A stretch of DNA of 64,000 nucleotides from Bradysia coprophila (Eukaryota > Arthropoda > Insecta > Diptera > Sciaridae), in assembly GCF_014529535.1 (NCBI RefSeq), contig NW_023503374.1, positions 7,867,685-7,931,684 on the forward strand, in the 5' to 3' direction. Positions 10,146-21,183 of the stretch are shown here, in pieces. A model generated the notes under the pieces. That model saw only the letters and a list, made by a program, of their open reading frames with translations. It searched no databases and was not told where the DNA came from. Position numbers and translations under genes: made by a program. Position 1 is the stretch's first letter, and each line of letters begins with the position of its first letter.

Positions 10146-10604
10146 TTTCATACATTACGCGTTTCTGCATATAAACACAAACACATACATAACCACAGCC
10201 TATACGATTGGATAATTCACACATAACCCACCTAGGGTAAATTTACTTTCCATCACATATTTGAAAAAAAATAATCGCCAAACGGCGGAAGCGAACACGA
10301 GACCAGCAGCATATCAACCAAACATGCTGACCACTACGCCAACAAATCACATAACGCGATGCAATTGGTGTCGGTAGTGGTTCGTTAGTCACTTCTGCAT
10401 CGATCAAATAATCAGAGTAGTCGGAATGATGTGATTTGAACGAAATGTTGAGGTGGATAGTATATGTTTGTGAGTAAGTAAATAAAGGATTCTCTGTTTT
10501 TTTTGTTGTGAATGCGTTTTAAAACAACATGCTTAATTAATTAATTTTAAATCCAAATTTTTGTGGTTATTTCGCTAATGTATGAAATATCAGCTTGCAG
10601 GATA
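10131..10604. repeat. Widely spaced inverted repeat
   Basis: TCCTGCAAGCTGATATTTCA at 10131 recurs in reverse complement ending near 10602. The match runs for about 27 bases, including ATACATTA. The interior of about 430 bases holds only a smaller stem (CCACTAC/GTAGTGG around 10330-10380). It could be the arms of a foldback element. Confidence 0.5.
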
Positions 10605-10609
10605 TAAAA

Positions 10610-10740
10610 CATTGTTCTACCTTGGTGTATATTTCTCGAATCACTTCTTATGTACAATTGTATATACACTCGCTGGCGCTCGTTATATACAATTGTACAT
10701 ACGAAGTTATTCTCGAAATATACACCAAGGTAGAAAATGT
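10610..10740. repeat. Long hairpin 1
   Basis: CTACCTTGGTGTATATTTCT at 10618 pairs with its reverse complement ending 10733, and an inner stem TATGTACAATTGTATATA extends it. The tip is CTCGCTGGCGCTCG. First of four neighbouring hairpins. Confidence 0.75.
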
Positions 10741-10832
10741 ACTATTATCTGTCTAGAACGATAATCTCGAGCTTATCCCTCTAGGGAGTTTTTGTTTATC
10801 TCGATATATCTGTTCTCGACAGATAATAGTAC
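10739..10832. repeat. Long hairpin 2
   Basis: GTACTATTATCTGTC at 10739-10753 pairs with GACAGATAATAGTAC at 10818-10832; the inner part also pairs imperfectly. Confidence 0.7.
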
Positions 10833-10836
10833 TTTA

Positions 10837-10890
10837 TTTCATATGGAGTAGGATCCTCGAGCGACAGCGAGAATCCTACTCCATATGAAA
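10837..10890. repeat. Long hairpin 3
   Basis: TTTCATATGGAGTAGGAT at 10837 pairs with its reverse complement ending at 10890, with a short loop around CTCGAGCGACAGCG. Confidence 0.75.
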
Positions 10891-10898
10891 TACAATGC

Positions 10899-11019
10899 TT
10901 TATTGCATGAGCGAAAACGAGACAACAACATATGACTGTTTTGACAGCAACCTATTAATGTATGAATTAGCGCTCTAGATAAGTAATTTTTCGGGGAATC
11001 ACACCGCAAATGCAATAAA
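10899..11019. mobile_element. MITE-like unit with TTTATTGCAT ends
   Basis: The ends TTTATTGCATGAGCG and (reverse complement) TTTATTGCATTTGCG bound a 121-base unit containing AAAACGAGACAACAACATA and CGGGGAATCACACCGC. The same unit, in reverse orientation, is at 42033-42162, and related units form the arms of the 40.3-42.5 kb palindrome. Confidence 0.65.
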
Positions 11020-11025
11020 ATATGA

Positions 11026-11138
11026 TATGCACCTATTGCCAGACTGTTATTTTGACGTGTAGGCATTATGACCCACGCCTTCGGCTAGGGCAATAATGTC
11101 CTACACGTCAAAATACCAATCTTGGCAACAGGTGCATA
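11026..11138. repeat. Long hairpin 4 with CCTTCGG tip
   Basis: TATGCACCTATTGCCA with inner TATTTTGACGTGTAGG pairs with the reverse complement ending at 11138. The tip is CACGCCTTCGGCTAG. The stem phrase TATTTTGAC-CGTGTAG recurs in the hairpin at 23358-23628. Confidence 0.75.
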
Positions 11139-12844
11139 ATATATATTGTCATTCGGGAAGTGTTTGAATTCAAATTTGTTTGAATTTTCAAACGATTTAG
11201 CCGTGAACAAATCTTTATTTATTGCACGGACGGGAACATATTTACTTCCGACTTGTTGTTGTTTCCTTAGACCGTTGCCAATCTAAGAATAGTCTCACGG
11301 GTGTTTGTAATGAAAATTCACGTACCCTAAATATGGACGACAATTCATTTGCAATATATTTGAAATCAAATTAAATATATGAATAAACAAATGATTGTGG
11401 TCCATTATAAAATCAAACATGTATACGATGGTCAGGTTGCATTATACACTTGTACATGACAAATCTGTGTAACATTATGCTGAGTAAACAGTACATGGTC
11501 CATAAACATTAAATTATTATAAATTTAGCTAATGTTTATGCATGTAATGAAATGTGATTTTGGTTTTTATGCGGTCGCATACACGTTTTTGTATTCAATC
11601 AAACCTTCGCTGTATTTAATATTTTTGTTTACAGAGCACTCACCGCAATCCAACATCCAAACTAATATCATAAATATAATAATAGACCGATAGATCAATT
11701 GCAAGGTTAAAAAATGTCCACTGTGGTCTGTTATTAAATTTTATGGCAGACATTAACATAATTTTTTTTTTTTTTTTTTTCAGAAATAAAATTCAATCAA
11801 GCGGAACTTTTCTAAGCACTTTAATTGTTGCTTGTGTTGTGAACTTTGAATTTAAAGCATTTCCAAACAAGTTTTAAATCCTCTCAGATCAGAGCTGTCC
11901 AGAGCTCACAAACACTAATTGGAATTTCTTTTGTAAATTTTAATCCCCAATTATAATCATCGAAAATGTCGATAAATTTACAGAATTTGTTTACACTCAA
12001 CGATATCCGATCTAACATAAATACGTATTTAGCTCCGCAATAATCTTTTGTCAAACCTCTTGTAATTGCATTTTAGCGATTTCGTTAATTAATTTTTCAA
12101 TGCAATGCTTATTGAATTGTCTCGTTTTCATCCTCTTAAGCCTATTGTCATGATTTGATCGTAATTTATAGAACGATTTCCAAATGTTTTCGAAAATAGA
12201 AGCGATATTTCATCATTCATCAAGGATAGTAAGCATTCAAAAACTCGAATGGTCAGTTTCAAACGATTCACAACTGTCTGTCAGATCTTAAGCTTACCTC
12301 TATAGTCATTTTGTTTGACTTAAACTATGGACTAGAATTAAACTTGATTTCAATTGTGAGCTTTAAAAAAAAATCGAAGTCTTGACGTAGATAAACGTGT
12401 TGTTTTATGTTTGTATGAATGCGTAATCTTTACAGTATTGCAGTCGTAGTTTTTCAGGCAATAGCACATTTTCAATTTTTTTTGCTGATTTTTTATATTC
12501 GGAATATCCACACGTGTTTTCTAATATCTAATGTGTCATGCCAACTTATGTATCAAGATCTAACAATCTGCAATCTAACGAAATACAAGATTGTGTATCC
12601 TACTATTGAAAGTGCTTTGACCAAAACAAGTAGTAGATTCGACAATTATATTTGTGGTAAACAGGACATAGTACAGACACACCGAATTTGCTCTAACTTG
12701 GAATTTGTTAGTGTTAACGTATTGATTCAGAATCTTGTAGTTCATTCGTTTTAACACCAAAAAATTACTATATAAGAGCAAACTAGCCTGGACTTTCGCC
12801 GATGTCAATGCCAGATGACTAGCCTTTTCTTAAAGGTTTTCGAA
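11139..12844. other. Unannotated AT-rich sequence
   Basis: A T-run follows 11761. There are scattered short frames (up to 111 codons near 12419-12754) without recognisable domains, and no supported gene. Confidence 0.5.
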
Positions 12845-13155
12845 GCTTGTTCTTAAACGTGAAAACATTTTTATAACGAGTGAAAATTTTTGACGTGTGG
12901 AAATTTTAATCACATGAAATGGTTCGTTAGGGCAAAGTTATTTTTGACGTGTGAAAAAATGTTATGGGGAAAATTTATTTTTGGCGCGTGAAACTATTTT
13001 TGAACCGCGTGAAAATTTTTGGCTAGTGAATATATTTTCGACGTGTGAAAAATGTTAATGGGGAAAATTTATTTTTGACACGTGACCGAGCACGTGACAC
13101 ATTTTTAACGCGTGAAATTATTTGTAAAAGTAAAATGTTATTTTGGCACGTGAAA
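12845..13155. repeat. Degenerate tandem repeat built on ACGTGTGAAAA
   Basis: About a dozen variants of (A/G)CGTGTGAAA or CACGTGA separated by T- and A-rich spacers, for example GACGTGTGAAAAA, GGCGCGTGAAAC, CCGCGTGAAAA, GACACGTGACC and GCACGTGAAAAA. One longer unit, GACGTGTGAAAAA...GGGGAAAATTTATTTTTG, occurs twice. There is no frame; copy order looks like an old decayed satellite. Confidence 0.6.
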
Positions 13156-13159
13156 AATT

Positions 13160-13545
13160 TAGGCCGATGCTAATCGCACACAAGTACGATTAGTCTATTT
13201 AGGACTATTCGCACGCGAACTCAGATAAATGATTTGCGTAAATATAAATTTAAATGAAGGTCCGTTACTGATTACGACAAAAAGGACCTTCATTTAAATT
13301 TACATTTACGCAACGATATTCATTTATCTGATTTCGAGTGTGAATAGTCCTAAATTGACGCCGTAAGTGCAGTCGAAATTCAAAATGAAAAGTGCGTAAT
13401 ATTTTCTAACGCAGCGTCATTTTCATACAAGGAAGCGTTGAAATGTATTTATCGGTTCATTTTTTCATCTAATCGTTCACTTGAATTTCAAATTTTAGGC
13501 ACACTTACGGCGTGAATAGACTAATCACACGCGCGTGCGAATAGT
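13160..13545. repeat. Nested foldback
   Basis: Inner arms at about 13196-13274 and 13285-13357 pair over GGACTATTCGCAC, AAATGAATATCG/GCGTAAAT and TTTAAATGAAGGTCC. An outer pair, CGATTAGTCTA near 13179 and TAGACTAATCAC near 13516, with GCCGTAAGTG/CACTTACGGC inside the right half, suggests one foldback inserted in or duplicated from another. Confidence 0.65.
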
Positions 13546-13604
13546 CCTTCCTATGTAATACATCAAAATTAAATCTTAAATAGCTCGAGAAATACGTGGC
13601 CTGC

Positions 13605-13676
13605 GACGTTAGAACTGTACGCTGAAAATACGACGAAGAAGACGTTAGAACTGTACGCTGAAAATACGACGAAGAA
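13605..13676. repeat. Perfect tandem duplication of 36 bases
   Basis: The unit beginning GACGTTAGAACTGTACGCTG at 13605 is repeated exactly at 13641. The two copies are identical, so the duplication is recent. Read on the minus strand each copy contains TCGTATTTTCAG, an acceptor-like sequence. It lies directly after the stop codon of the putative minus-strand gene. Confidence 0.85.
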
Positions 13677-13677
13677 C

Positions 13678-13963
13678 TTAAAGTTTTGGGTTTTCGTTTA
13701 AAATTGCAGTTCTTTCACATGAATTTTTTGGATAGGTAAAATTTGTACCAATCGATCGGATATCGCGGCAGCTTAGCTTCTTAAGTAAATCGGCGTCAGT
13801 GACGACGGCGATATAACTGGTGAAAAATAAAATCGAAAAACTTTGAAATACATAATGTAGTCTCACCGTTTTAACTTCGAATGTTTGAGACTTTCATTTT
13901 TACCCGGGATTGATAGTTGACCGAGTATCTCTCCGAATCTTTGAATATTTATTATAGAGCTAC
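13678..13963 (-). CDS. Unrecognised possible 3' end of a minus-strand gene (two exons)
   Basis: On the minus strand a donor AAAACG|GTGAGA (intron start 13866) and a strong acceptor TTTTATTTTTCACCAG (ending 13817) define a 50-base intron, the same size class as in the protease. Joined in phase 2 the frame reads through from upstream (IQRFGEILGQLSIPGKNES...KLKR) into YIAVVTDADLLKKLSCRD and ends ...CERTAILNENPKL at a stop at 13678-13680. No initiator ATG lies in the upstream part, so at least one more 5' exon would be needed; an acceptor ATTACAG near 13963 is possible. I do not recognise a family. It may be a real small gene, a decayed one or chance. Confidence 0.3.
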
Positions 13964-15718
13964 TGTAATGTTCTACCGGATAACACGTTAAAAAGACCAA
14001 TTTAACAATTCATTTTTGCATCACAAATTGACGAGAAAATAAATAATCGACAGTTTTCTTCCGTGTAGGTAAGTGTGTACATTTTTTGTTTTGTTTTGTT
14101 GTTTCGTATTGTTGAAGACTAATATATTCTTCACAGCGCATCCTATTCCTACCGATCAATCATTTAATATTGTTACACCCAACCATTTACTATATAAATA
14201 TAATATTCAATTCAAATTCACGTCCTTGCCAATTAATTACCTTAAATTATTTTATTGAATAATCACACATTTCAATTTATTGATTTAAAGCATCAGTAAT
14301 AAGTTACTAAACGCAAAAAAAAAATTTTTTTTTCAACTTTCCTACACAAGAAACATTTTATATTACAGAAAGATGTTTCGTATTGTATTTGATGTACTTG
14401 TAGATATTTTACATTATAAACAGAAAATCACGAAGAGAGAAAAAAAAATTGTCGATGGAAAACATTGAACGATTCAATATAAGTTCAAGTTTGGCATATT
14501 ATTTTTCAGTTTTCATTTTTAATAATAATTAATGCGCGTCATATTTTGCACTTTTTTATGAATAACGTACACAGTGTACTCATGCCAGTATACGGCCTGG
14601 AAATTTTTAATTAACCGGAGAAGGATTTGCGAGTTTTTCTTGGGTGTGTGATTAAAAGTATAGATAAATAAATGAAAAAAAAAAAAAAAAAAAATTCATT
14701 ACGGTCATGACTTTTGACGGTCTCGATAAGGTGTGACAGTTTTTTTGTGTGTGTTATTCTTCTCGTCTTACAATTTAATTAAATTGTTGCTCGCCAAATA
14801 CACTTCATTTGTGTCGTACTAATTCAATAATAGTTACCAATGGCACACCCTTTCGGTTAAATAACTTCCACAATTCATTTGCAGCCGACTATTTGTTATT
14901 GATCCAATTTCTGTGACGAATTTGCCATAATTAATTACGTTCGCAAAAAATTTTTTAATCAAATTTATCCGACAGAAACAACAAAAAAAATGCTTAGTCT
15001 AGACTAGTAACTGGTATGGAGACCAATCTAAACATCAAATAACGAAACAATAAAAATGTAAGTAAAGAGAAACAGAAGAAAAAAAATTATTGCGGAAATG
15101 TTTAACAAAATAAACAGACAATCGATTTTTTCTTCATATAAATGCAGGATCATCTATTTAATTTATTTTCAAATTACAAGATTTTATTGTTGCGCACGAT
15201 GATGATGATGATGCTACACAATAAGTACCTCTGCGCATGTAACAATATAAAACACACATCCATCAGTACAATTTACTTAGCTTTATCCGCACTATCTCTG
15301 AGCAGCGATCTTTGGAAAAACGTAAACATGCCATTAATCATAAGAATTCGAATTAAAAATTTAAAAAAAACTTTAATTCAATTAAATTTACATGCGGAGA
15401 TTATACTCAGCCCATTCAACAAAGGAGTTACTTTTAAAAGTTTTCATCTTTTTATACTGTCGAACTATATGGACTATAAAGCAAAGTGTTGTTGAAGAGA
15501 ATGGAAAATTTCAAATGATTTCACAATTTGTGATTCAAAATTCAGGGTGAGTGTGAGAGTGTTGAAGGCATTATAAGTATTTTCGGTTAATCTGCGAGAT
15601 GAGGACTTAAGGATTCTCCAAGGATTTTGAAGCATTTTCAAGCGATTCCATCAATTTCCTTCACTTTTAATTAATTAGTTAGCCTTTTAGAAAATGACAT
15701 ACTGAGATGCAATCAGTA
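13964..15718. other. Unannotated AT-rich sequence
   Basis: Contains an A-run around 14673-14693 and an ATG-repeat (GATGATGATGATG) near 15200. A 117-codon frame at 15142-15495 has low complexity and no domain. No supported gene. Confidence 0.5.
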
Positions 15719-15876
15719 AATATTTTACTTCAAAGAATCGCCAAAGATATTTTCTACAAAATCTTTTACTTCTTAAGTTTTAACATGCATTCTGCTCTAT
15801 AAGATCACATCAATCGGAGGTCATCGCTTATTTTTTCATTGCTGGTCGATAACAAATGATGTTTCTGAAAAGGTTG
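15719..15876 (+). repeat. Dispersed repeat DR, copy 2
   Basis: One of the fuller copies. It has both TTTTACTTC blocks (15723 and about 15762), ACAAAATCTTTTACTTC, TCTATAAGA, then GGAGGTCATCGCTTATTTT, TCGATAACAAATGATG and AAGGTTGG. Confidence 0.7.
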
Positions 15877-17922
15877 GACTTCTTTCGGGAAATTTTTTGT
15901 AAAAGAACCTTCTTAGAATTTCGTTTTGGTACACAAAAAGTGCTTCACTTAATCGGCCCCAAAAACATATAACCGTCCTAAATTGTCACTGTAAACTGTA
16001 ACTCGGTCAAAGCTTGAATCCTCATTCAGTGATACTATTTGAAGTAATTGTATAATGATTTTCCAAACGAGATAGAGGAAGCTTTTCGTATTATCAACCT
16101 CAGGGTACTTCTAAATGACAACAAAGATGAGAAAATGTAAAATATTGCCTTTCAGTTACGAAAAATTAAAACAATATCGGCCCTAGAATGTTGACTATAG
16201 GGTTTATTCCATTGAAAATACATGCAATGCCTGGTCTAAAGCACAGCGTAGTAGAAATATATTTTTGCACATTCATGTAAATTATCTACAATTCGGTAGT
16301 AAATGTCATAAATGCCGTTTAAATCTAATAAATTAAGCTTTTTTATAAAGTTTGGTTAGACTTACACAAATATTCTTGAATTTATTGTTTTTTTTTTCTC
16401 TCTCTCATTTCATGCAAATTGTATTACAGCAAGTACAATAAATATTAATAAAATAAATAAAATAATTTTTCATTCACAACAAATTAATGAACTTAAGATG
16501 CTTTTAATGTTATGAAAATGACTAATTTGTTACGGTGGCTCATATCGTCATCATACACTGGAAGTTTTCCATTTAATACAAACAAAAATTTATGCGTCGA
16601 CCAAACTTGTAATTTTGTAGTTAATATCTTGAGTTTTATTGAACTTTATACTGTATGCTAATTTCATGATTCAAACATAAACTCACCTCAATTTAACTTT
16701 TCAGGTGATTCGTCTTTCAGTTTTATTCGTTCCGCACCAAACAAGCTCTACTTGCTGCTTCAATTACTTCTCCACTAAGAGAACTGAGAGTAGTGTAGAA
16801 GCTGTTTTAACGATTTCTGTTAAAAAATTCTTTTAACCACAAAGGGTAATGGAATTGTCACCAATTGCGCTATGGCAAAAGAGTTTTTGAAAAACGACCG
16901 AGAAGTGAGAACGGAGAAACCCCTAAGGCTTTCTGAAACTTCGAAAAGCTGTCGAACCGGGAACGTAACTGAACCAACATGTTTATAGAAAATTCGTCTT
17001 ATCGCTCCACAGATTTTGGTTAGAATCAAATGACCTGACTGGTATTTTGTTTGACCAAATACTTTCGAGTCAAAATTTATAGTTTTTTTTTTCAATCGAC
17101 GCGACAAGTGATACGATACACTGATATAATAATGTCAATTTTTTAGGCATACAAATTTAGGGCATACAAATTTATAGGTTCAGGTGTAATTGACAATCTG
17201 ATCTCTGTAGTTAAACAATAAACAAAAAAAGTACACGATTGTGATATCGCAACTAATTAAACTCGATTAAACCAATTGATGTTGATTATTGGGTGAAGCA
17301 AAGGTAAGTACATGTTCAAACCACAATGTTTGTCTTTTTAATTTGCTTATTGAAAGGATAAAACATGAGAATAGACCCGTACGAAGGAGTGTCCGCAATA
17401 GTTTGTTGTCCATAAAAGCCACGTATATCTTGAAACTGCACTGAGCCTTTATATCTATCTATTTGAAAATATCTTTATATTACCTTCCACTAAAATTGAA
17501 TCCTTAAGGGTCGTACTACCAATTTTGATAGTCTTTGTCTAATTGGTGTGGTCAGTAGTTTTCATTATACACTACTACATCTGCTTTTCATAGTAATAGT
17601 TCTGCAGATGTATGTGAAAACTCGTGACAATCCCTCTCATACATCAATTTTCCGCCCATATGTCTGAGCCCACTCAATCATTTTTTTTCATCTTCGAACC
17701 TCGCCTTCTTTTGTCATTAGCAAACCGTACAAATTCCCTTTACTTAGAGGTTCTTATTTGGAACAAACGTGATAGTAAGCCTATAACACTCTTGAATATC
17801 GTACGAGTTTAAAAACGGCGTCTAATTAAATGGTATCGTTTGCGCGACCTATATTTCCTTGCTATCGAAATAATTACAAAATAATTTGCCTTACGTTCGA
17901 AATCACAAAGTTTCCAATTGTT
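15877..17922. other. Unannotated sequence upstream of the protease gene
   Basis: Mostly AT-rich. ACTCACCTC/TTTCAG-like splice sequences near 16680-16705 are isolated. A short duplication of GGCATACAAATTTA occurs at 17145-17175. No exon can be defended. Confidence 0.4.
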
Positions 17923-17955
17923 TATATAAATGTAGCTTCGCTGACTAGTTCAGTT
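17923..17955 (+). promoter_or_regulatory. Core promoter of the protease: TATA box and initiator
   Basis: TATATAA at 17923-17929 lies 29 bases before the A of TCAGTT (17950-17955), the arthropod initiator consensus. The spacing is the classic one for RNA polymerase II. It predicts a start at about 17952 and a 5' leader of only 15 bases before the ATG. Confidence 0.75.
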
Positions 17956-17966
17956 ATGTATCAAAA

Positions 17967-18892
17967 ATGCATTCGTCTATTGCAATTTGTTTTATTATTT
18001 CGATTTGGGTGTCTAATTCCGAAACTGCACAAGAGAGTCGAATTTATGATGGCTACGCAATCGACATTTCTGAAGCACCGTACATGGCTCAAGTTTACTT
18101 CTTGGACAAAAAACATTTCGAACATAGATGTGGAGGAGCGATTTTGAGAGAAGATATCGTCATTACTGCAGGACACTGTAATTTCTTTAAAATAAACAAA
18201 CTTAACTTTGTTCAACGAATTTTTTATTAATTGAAGGTGTCAGGGATAGTCATACGTTGGAAGATCGCGATGCTAAGGGCTTTAGCGTTATGGTAGGTGC
18301 TACAGAACGACATGATCCTAAAATGGGACATACATTGGAGGTACAAAACGTTTATCCACATCCAAACTTCAAAGGGCACAAAGGTGGGCTCCATCATGAC
18401 GTTGGGATTTTGCGATTGGCAAGTAAAATTGTGATGGGTGAAAATACGGAGTCAATTAAATTGGCTCTTTCAAGTGACGAGACTCCAGTAGGAAGAAAGA
18501 TAATAACAAGTGGCTGGGGAAGAAATCCACAACATCCCAACGACGAGGGTCTGTACCAAGCCATAATGGCAATCAGTTCTTATCGGGAATGTGCCAAAAG
18601 ATACAATCAAGACATAGAGGAATTAAAAAAACACGAAATTTGTGCAAAGCCAGTGCAAGGAAAGACATGTCCGGGTGATTCTGGGGGCCCCGCTATAGAC
18701 ACAAAAACAAATCGCATAATTGGATTGACTTCGTTTGGTAAAGGTGGTTGTGACGTAAATCACGCAGTAGTTTTTGTCAAAATCACCGACAATTTGGATT
18801 TTATCCACAGTATTATCAGTCAAAATGTTACGAATGACTCTAGTGTTGCATCGGATGATGGATGTGACGAGCCTTCGCTAGAAGAACACTAG
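17967..18892 (+). CDS. Secreted trypsin-family (S1) serine protease, two exons
   Basis: Exons 17967-18177 and 18237-18892 join across a 59-base intron (CACT|GTAATT...GAAG|GT) and encode 288 residues. A hydrophobic N-terminus (about residues 1-20) is a signal peptide. R25-IYDG is the zymogen activation site, giving a very short propeptide. The catalytic triad is complete: H70 in TAGHC, D125 in HHDVGILRL and S219 in GDSGGP. The three usual disulfide pairs are present (RCGG/GHC, REC/EIC, TCP/GGC). The residue at the base of the S1 pocket (chymotrypsin position 189) is Lys213, not the Asp of trypsins, and the position-226 Gly seems to be Val, so trypsin specificity is unlikely. A C-terminal tail of about 20 residues, rich in Asp/Ser/Glu with an extra Cys (DDGCDEP), follows the catalytic domain. 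The likely role is an extracellular or gut protease; substrate unknown. Confidence 0.9.
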
Positions 18893-18951
18893 AATTAGAT
18901 TTTGTTCAAATTTTCTGGGTGATGGGAAAACGAATTGACATGGAAAGTTCA

Positions 18952-18957
18952 AATAAA
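18952..18957 (+). terminator. Polyadenylation signal of the protease gene
   Basis: AATAAA 60 bases after the stop codon, followed by a T/G-containing stretch. Confidence 0.65.
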
Positions 18958-19099
18958 AGTTATTGAATCACAAACAACAGTTATAGTTTCTCAGGCATTC
19001 TAATATCGTTCTGACCACTTTAATTTTCACTTTATTTACCAATATTTAATAAAAATATTGTAGGAATTCAGATTAAGTGATTCTACACGCTCTCCCTTC

Positions 19100-19275
19100 A
19101 TTTCCAGTCTTTGGGTAATACCATCAGTCTTTCACTGTATGACCTGCAATGCCCAACATTTCTTCAACGAAGACCCAGACGTGGGAGACTATTTGAGAAA
19201 ACCCACCGAATTTGCCAGTCTAGGACCTGTCACTCTAGATAGGTTTCTTGTGGCGAAGGAAAGGCTACCATGATT
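19100..19275 (+). pseudogene. Possible coding remnant, unrecognised
   Basis: A GC-richer block after an acceptor-like TTCATTTCCAG. One frame reads NAQHFFNEDPDVGDYLRKPT then EFASLGPVTLDRFLVAKERL and stops; another reads SLGNTISLSLYDLQCPTFLQ upstream of it. The base composition and codon-like flow differ from the surrounding sequence, suggesting a decayed exon with a one-base shift. I do not recognise the family. It is too far from the protease and unlike it in sequence. Confidence 0.25.
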
Positions 19276-20926
19276 TAAAAGATGATCGGAAAGAAAATAA
19301 AGGACCAGATCTGTATTTCGAGATCATTACAAGACATTCGAGACATCTCACTGGAGCACCAAACTAACTGGAAAAAAAAATCATGGCCTTATCACGGAAG
19401 CAAGGACATTAGACATTTACGTGTGTTCTAATTGAAGGAAGCGAAACCGTAACAATATTGAAGAGCCAACGGTCTGACGCACATATATGACGATGTCGAT
19501 AACCAGAAGTGTTTAAATCAATTTAACAAAAGTTTCAATGTAAATATGCCGATGAAACATTAGGCTGTGAGGAGGAGATGAATTCCATTCTAAATTCCGT
19601 TCAAATGTTAATAAAACATGCATCTTGTATATTCAAGTATATTTGAATTTGAAATGTAACTAATCATCTCAACCAGTTCGCATACAGTAAAATGTTTCGT
19701 GGAATATCAAGTTAAATTGAGATACACTTATTTTAACACCCAATTGATTACATAAATTACGCCTATTTTACATGGCTGTTAAAATTTAATTAACACGTTT
19801 TACATTATCGATAATCTACATTAGATTGACGCCATATCCACTCCACACATCATAACCGAATCGTATTTACAATAAAAGTTTAACAAACTTCCATTTAACA
19901 ATAAATAAATCAAAGACCGAGGCAGTTTATAAAATAGAAATTAAACTGAATCTCAATTAAAGGCCTTGAACAATTAACGCATTTAATTTTTCGTATTTGG
20001 TATGGTCGAACTGAGTGTGACGTTGTGTTATGTTTAAACAATTTATAATTCACAAAAGATTTGTATTTTATGATTTTAGCAACACAACACGTCCATATCA
20101 AATAACCAATCGAAATATAAAAATTTTACAAAAATAATTAGTTCAACATCAACAGCTATACCAAATCGTAGAAATTTTAATTGCATATTTATTTGAAAAA
20201 TTTATATGGTCTGGTCACCAATTTGCCATAGATCTTAAGATAGTTTTGTTTATGTAATTATTCCGAGAACTGCTGGACCGTGCACTTCAATTTTTTTTTG
20301 AGTTTAAGCATTCTGTGAAGTCTTTTTGTTTTCGTTTTTCAATTGAGGAATAACCAGCATTGCGAGGCAAGGTTATTTTACCTTAATCATTCTTGCATTT
20401 AAATTGGTGGCATTTAAATATTGTTTCACCAATCACATTATTTCAGCTTTTTATGTGCAATTCGTAAGATCATTTTATGATTGAAATTTTTTTCTGCTGA
20501 AACTCGAACCAATAGTGAGTATTAGTTACAAAGACAGTTAAATGACAATGCCATCATCGAAAAAATTCAACGAGAACTATATCAGTGGAAAGTAAATTAT
20601 CAAGAATTTTATGGCAGATGGAAACATTCCAATATTTCCAAGTTGGCTCTACAGTTGAGTTCCTGGATTGCCAATGAATGGTCAATAAAAGGGAATTAAT
20701 GTAAAAATAGCACAACCGCTCCTGAAAACTTACTGTTCACTGCTCAGAAAAAAATCTGTTTATGGCGAATATTTTTGTTGTTTTTTTTTCACTTTTCAAC
20801 TTGTTTTTACTATTTTACAATTAAGAATTTCCTCGAATCTTCCTTTATTTTGCATCGTCATACCATATCTCTCTGTACTAAAGTGAACGAGACTTACTCT
20901 ACTATTCTACTAATAGACTACGATTC
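19276..20926. other. Unannotated AT-rich sequence
   Basis: No gene, repeat or signal that I can support. Confidence 0.5.
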
Positions 20927-21183
20927 ATCTGTTATTGACGATAATGACAAAAAAAACGAAGTACTTTGGTTTGTATTGCATTATGTACAGTGAACGACAT
21001 CTCAAATGTCTCACTGACATTTTTTTCAGAGAATGTCATTGTGAATTTGCAATGACACAATAAAATTCTCAGAAAAATTTGACAGTGAGACATTTGAGAT
21101 GTCGTTCACTGTAAGTAGTTAAATCAATGAAGTAAAATTTTTTGTAACAAACTCCAAATGATAGAAAGAAGAAATAGATTTAA
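20927..21183 (-). repeat. Dispersed repeat DR, copy 3, split by a MITE
   Basis: Minus-strand copy. CATCTGTTATTGACGATAAT at the left end matches TCGATAACAGATG of other copies, and AATGAAGTAAAATTTTTTGT with GAAGAAATAGATTTAA at the right end matches the two TTACTTC blocks. The element at 20988-21111 is inserted in the middle. Confidence 0.6.
20988..21111. mobile_element. TA-flanked MITE (Tc1/mariner-like ends)
   Basis: Near-perfect terminal inverted repeats of about 32 bases start CAGTGAACGACATCTCAAAT and are bounded by TA on both sides (20986-20987, 21112-21113). Length 124 bases, no coding capacity. CAGTG-type ends with TA duplication are typical of Tc1/mariner-derived MITEs. Confidence 0.8.

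Noticed and set aside
12419..12754. 111-codon hydrophobic plus-strand frame
   Set aside because: No recognisable transmembrane receptor pattern or splice-linked neighbour; composition equals the flanks.
13678..13866. 62-residue secreted-peptide reading starting at 13866
   Set aside because: The start would be GTG inside a GTGAG donor and the signal-peptide-like part is the translated intron; the two-exon interpretation fits better.
15142..15495. 117-codon open frame with a run of Met
   Set aside because: Low complexity with an ATG microsatellite; no domain, promoter or splice support.
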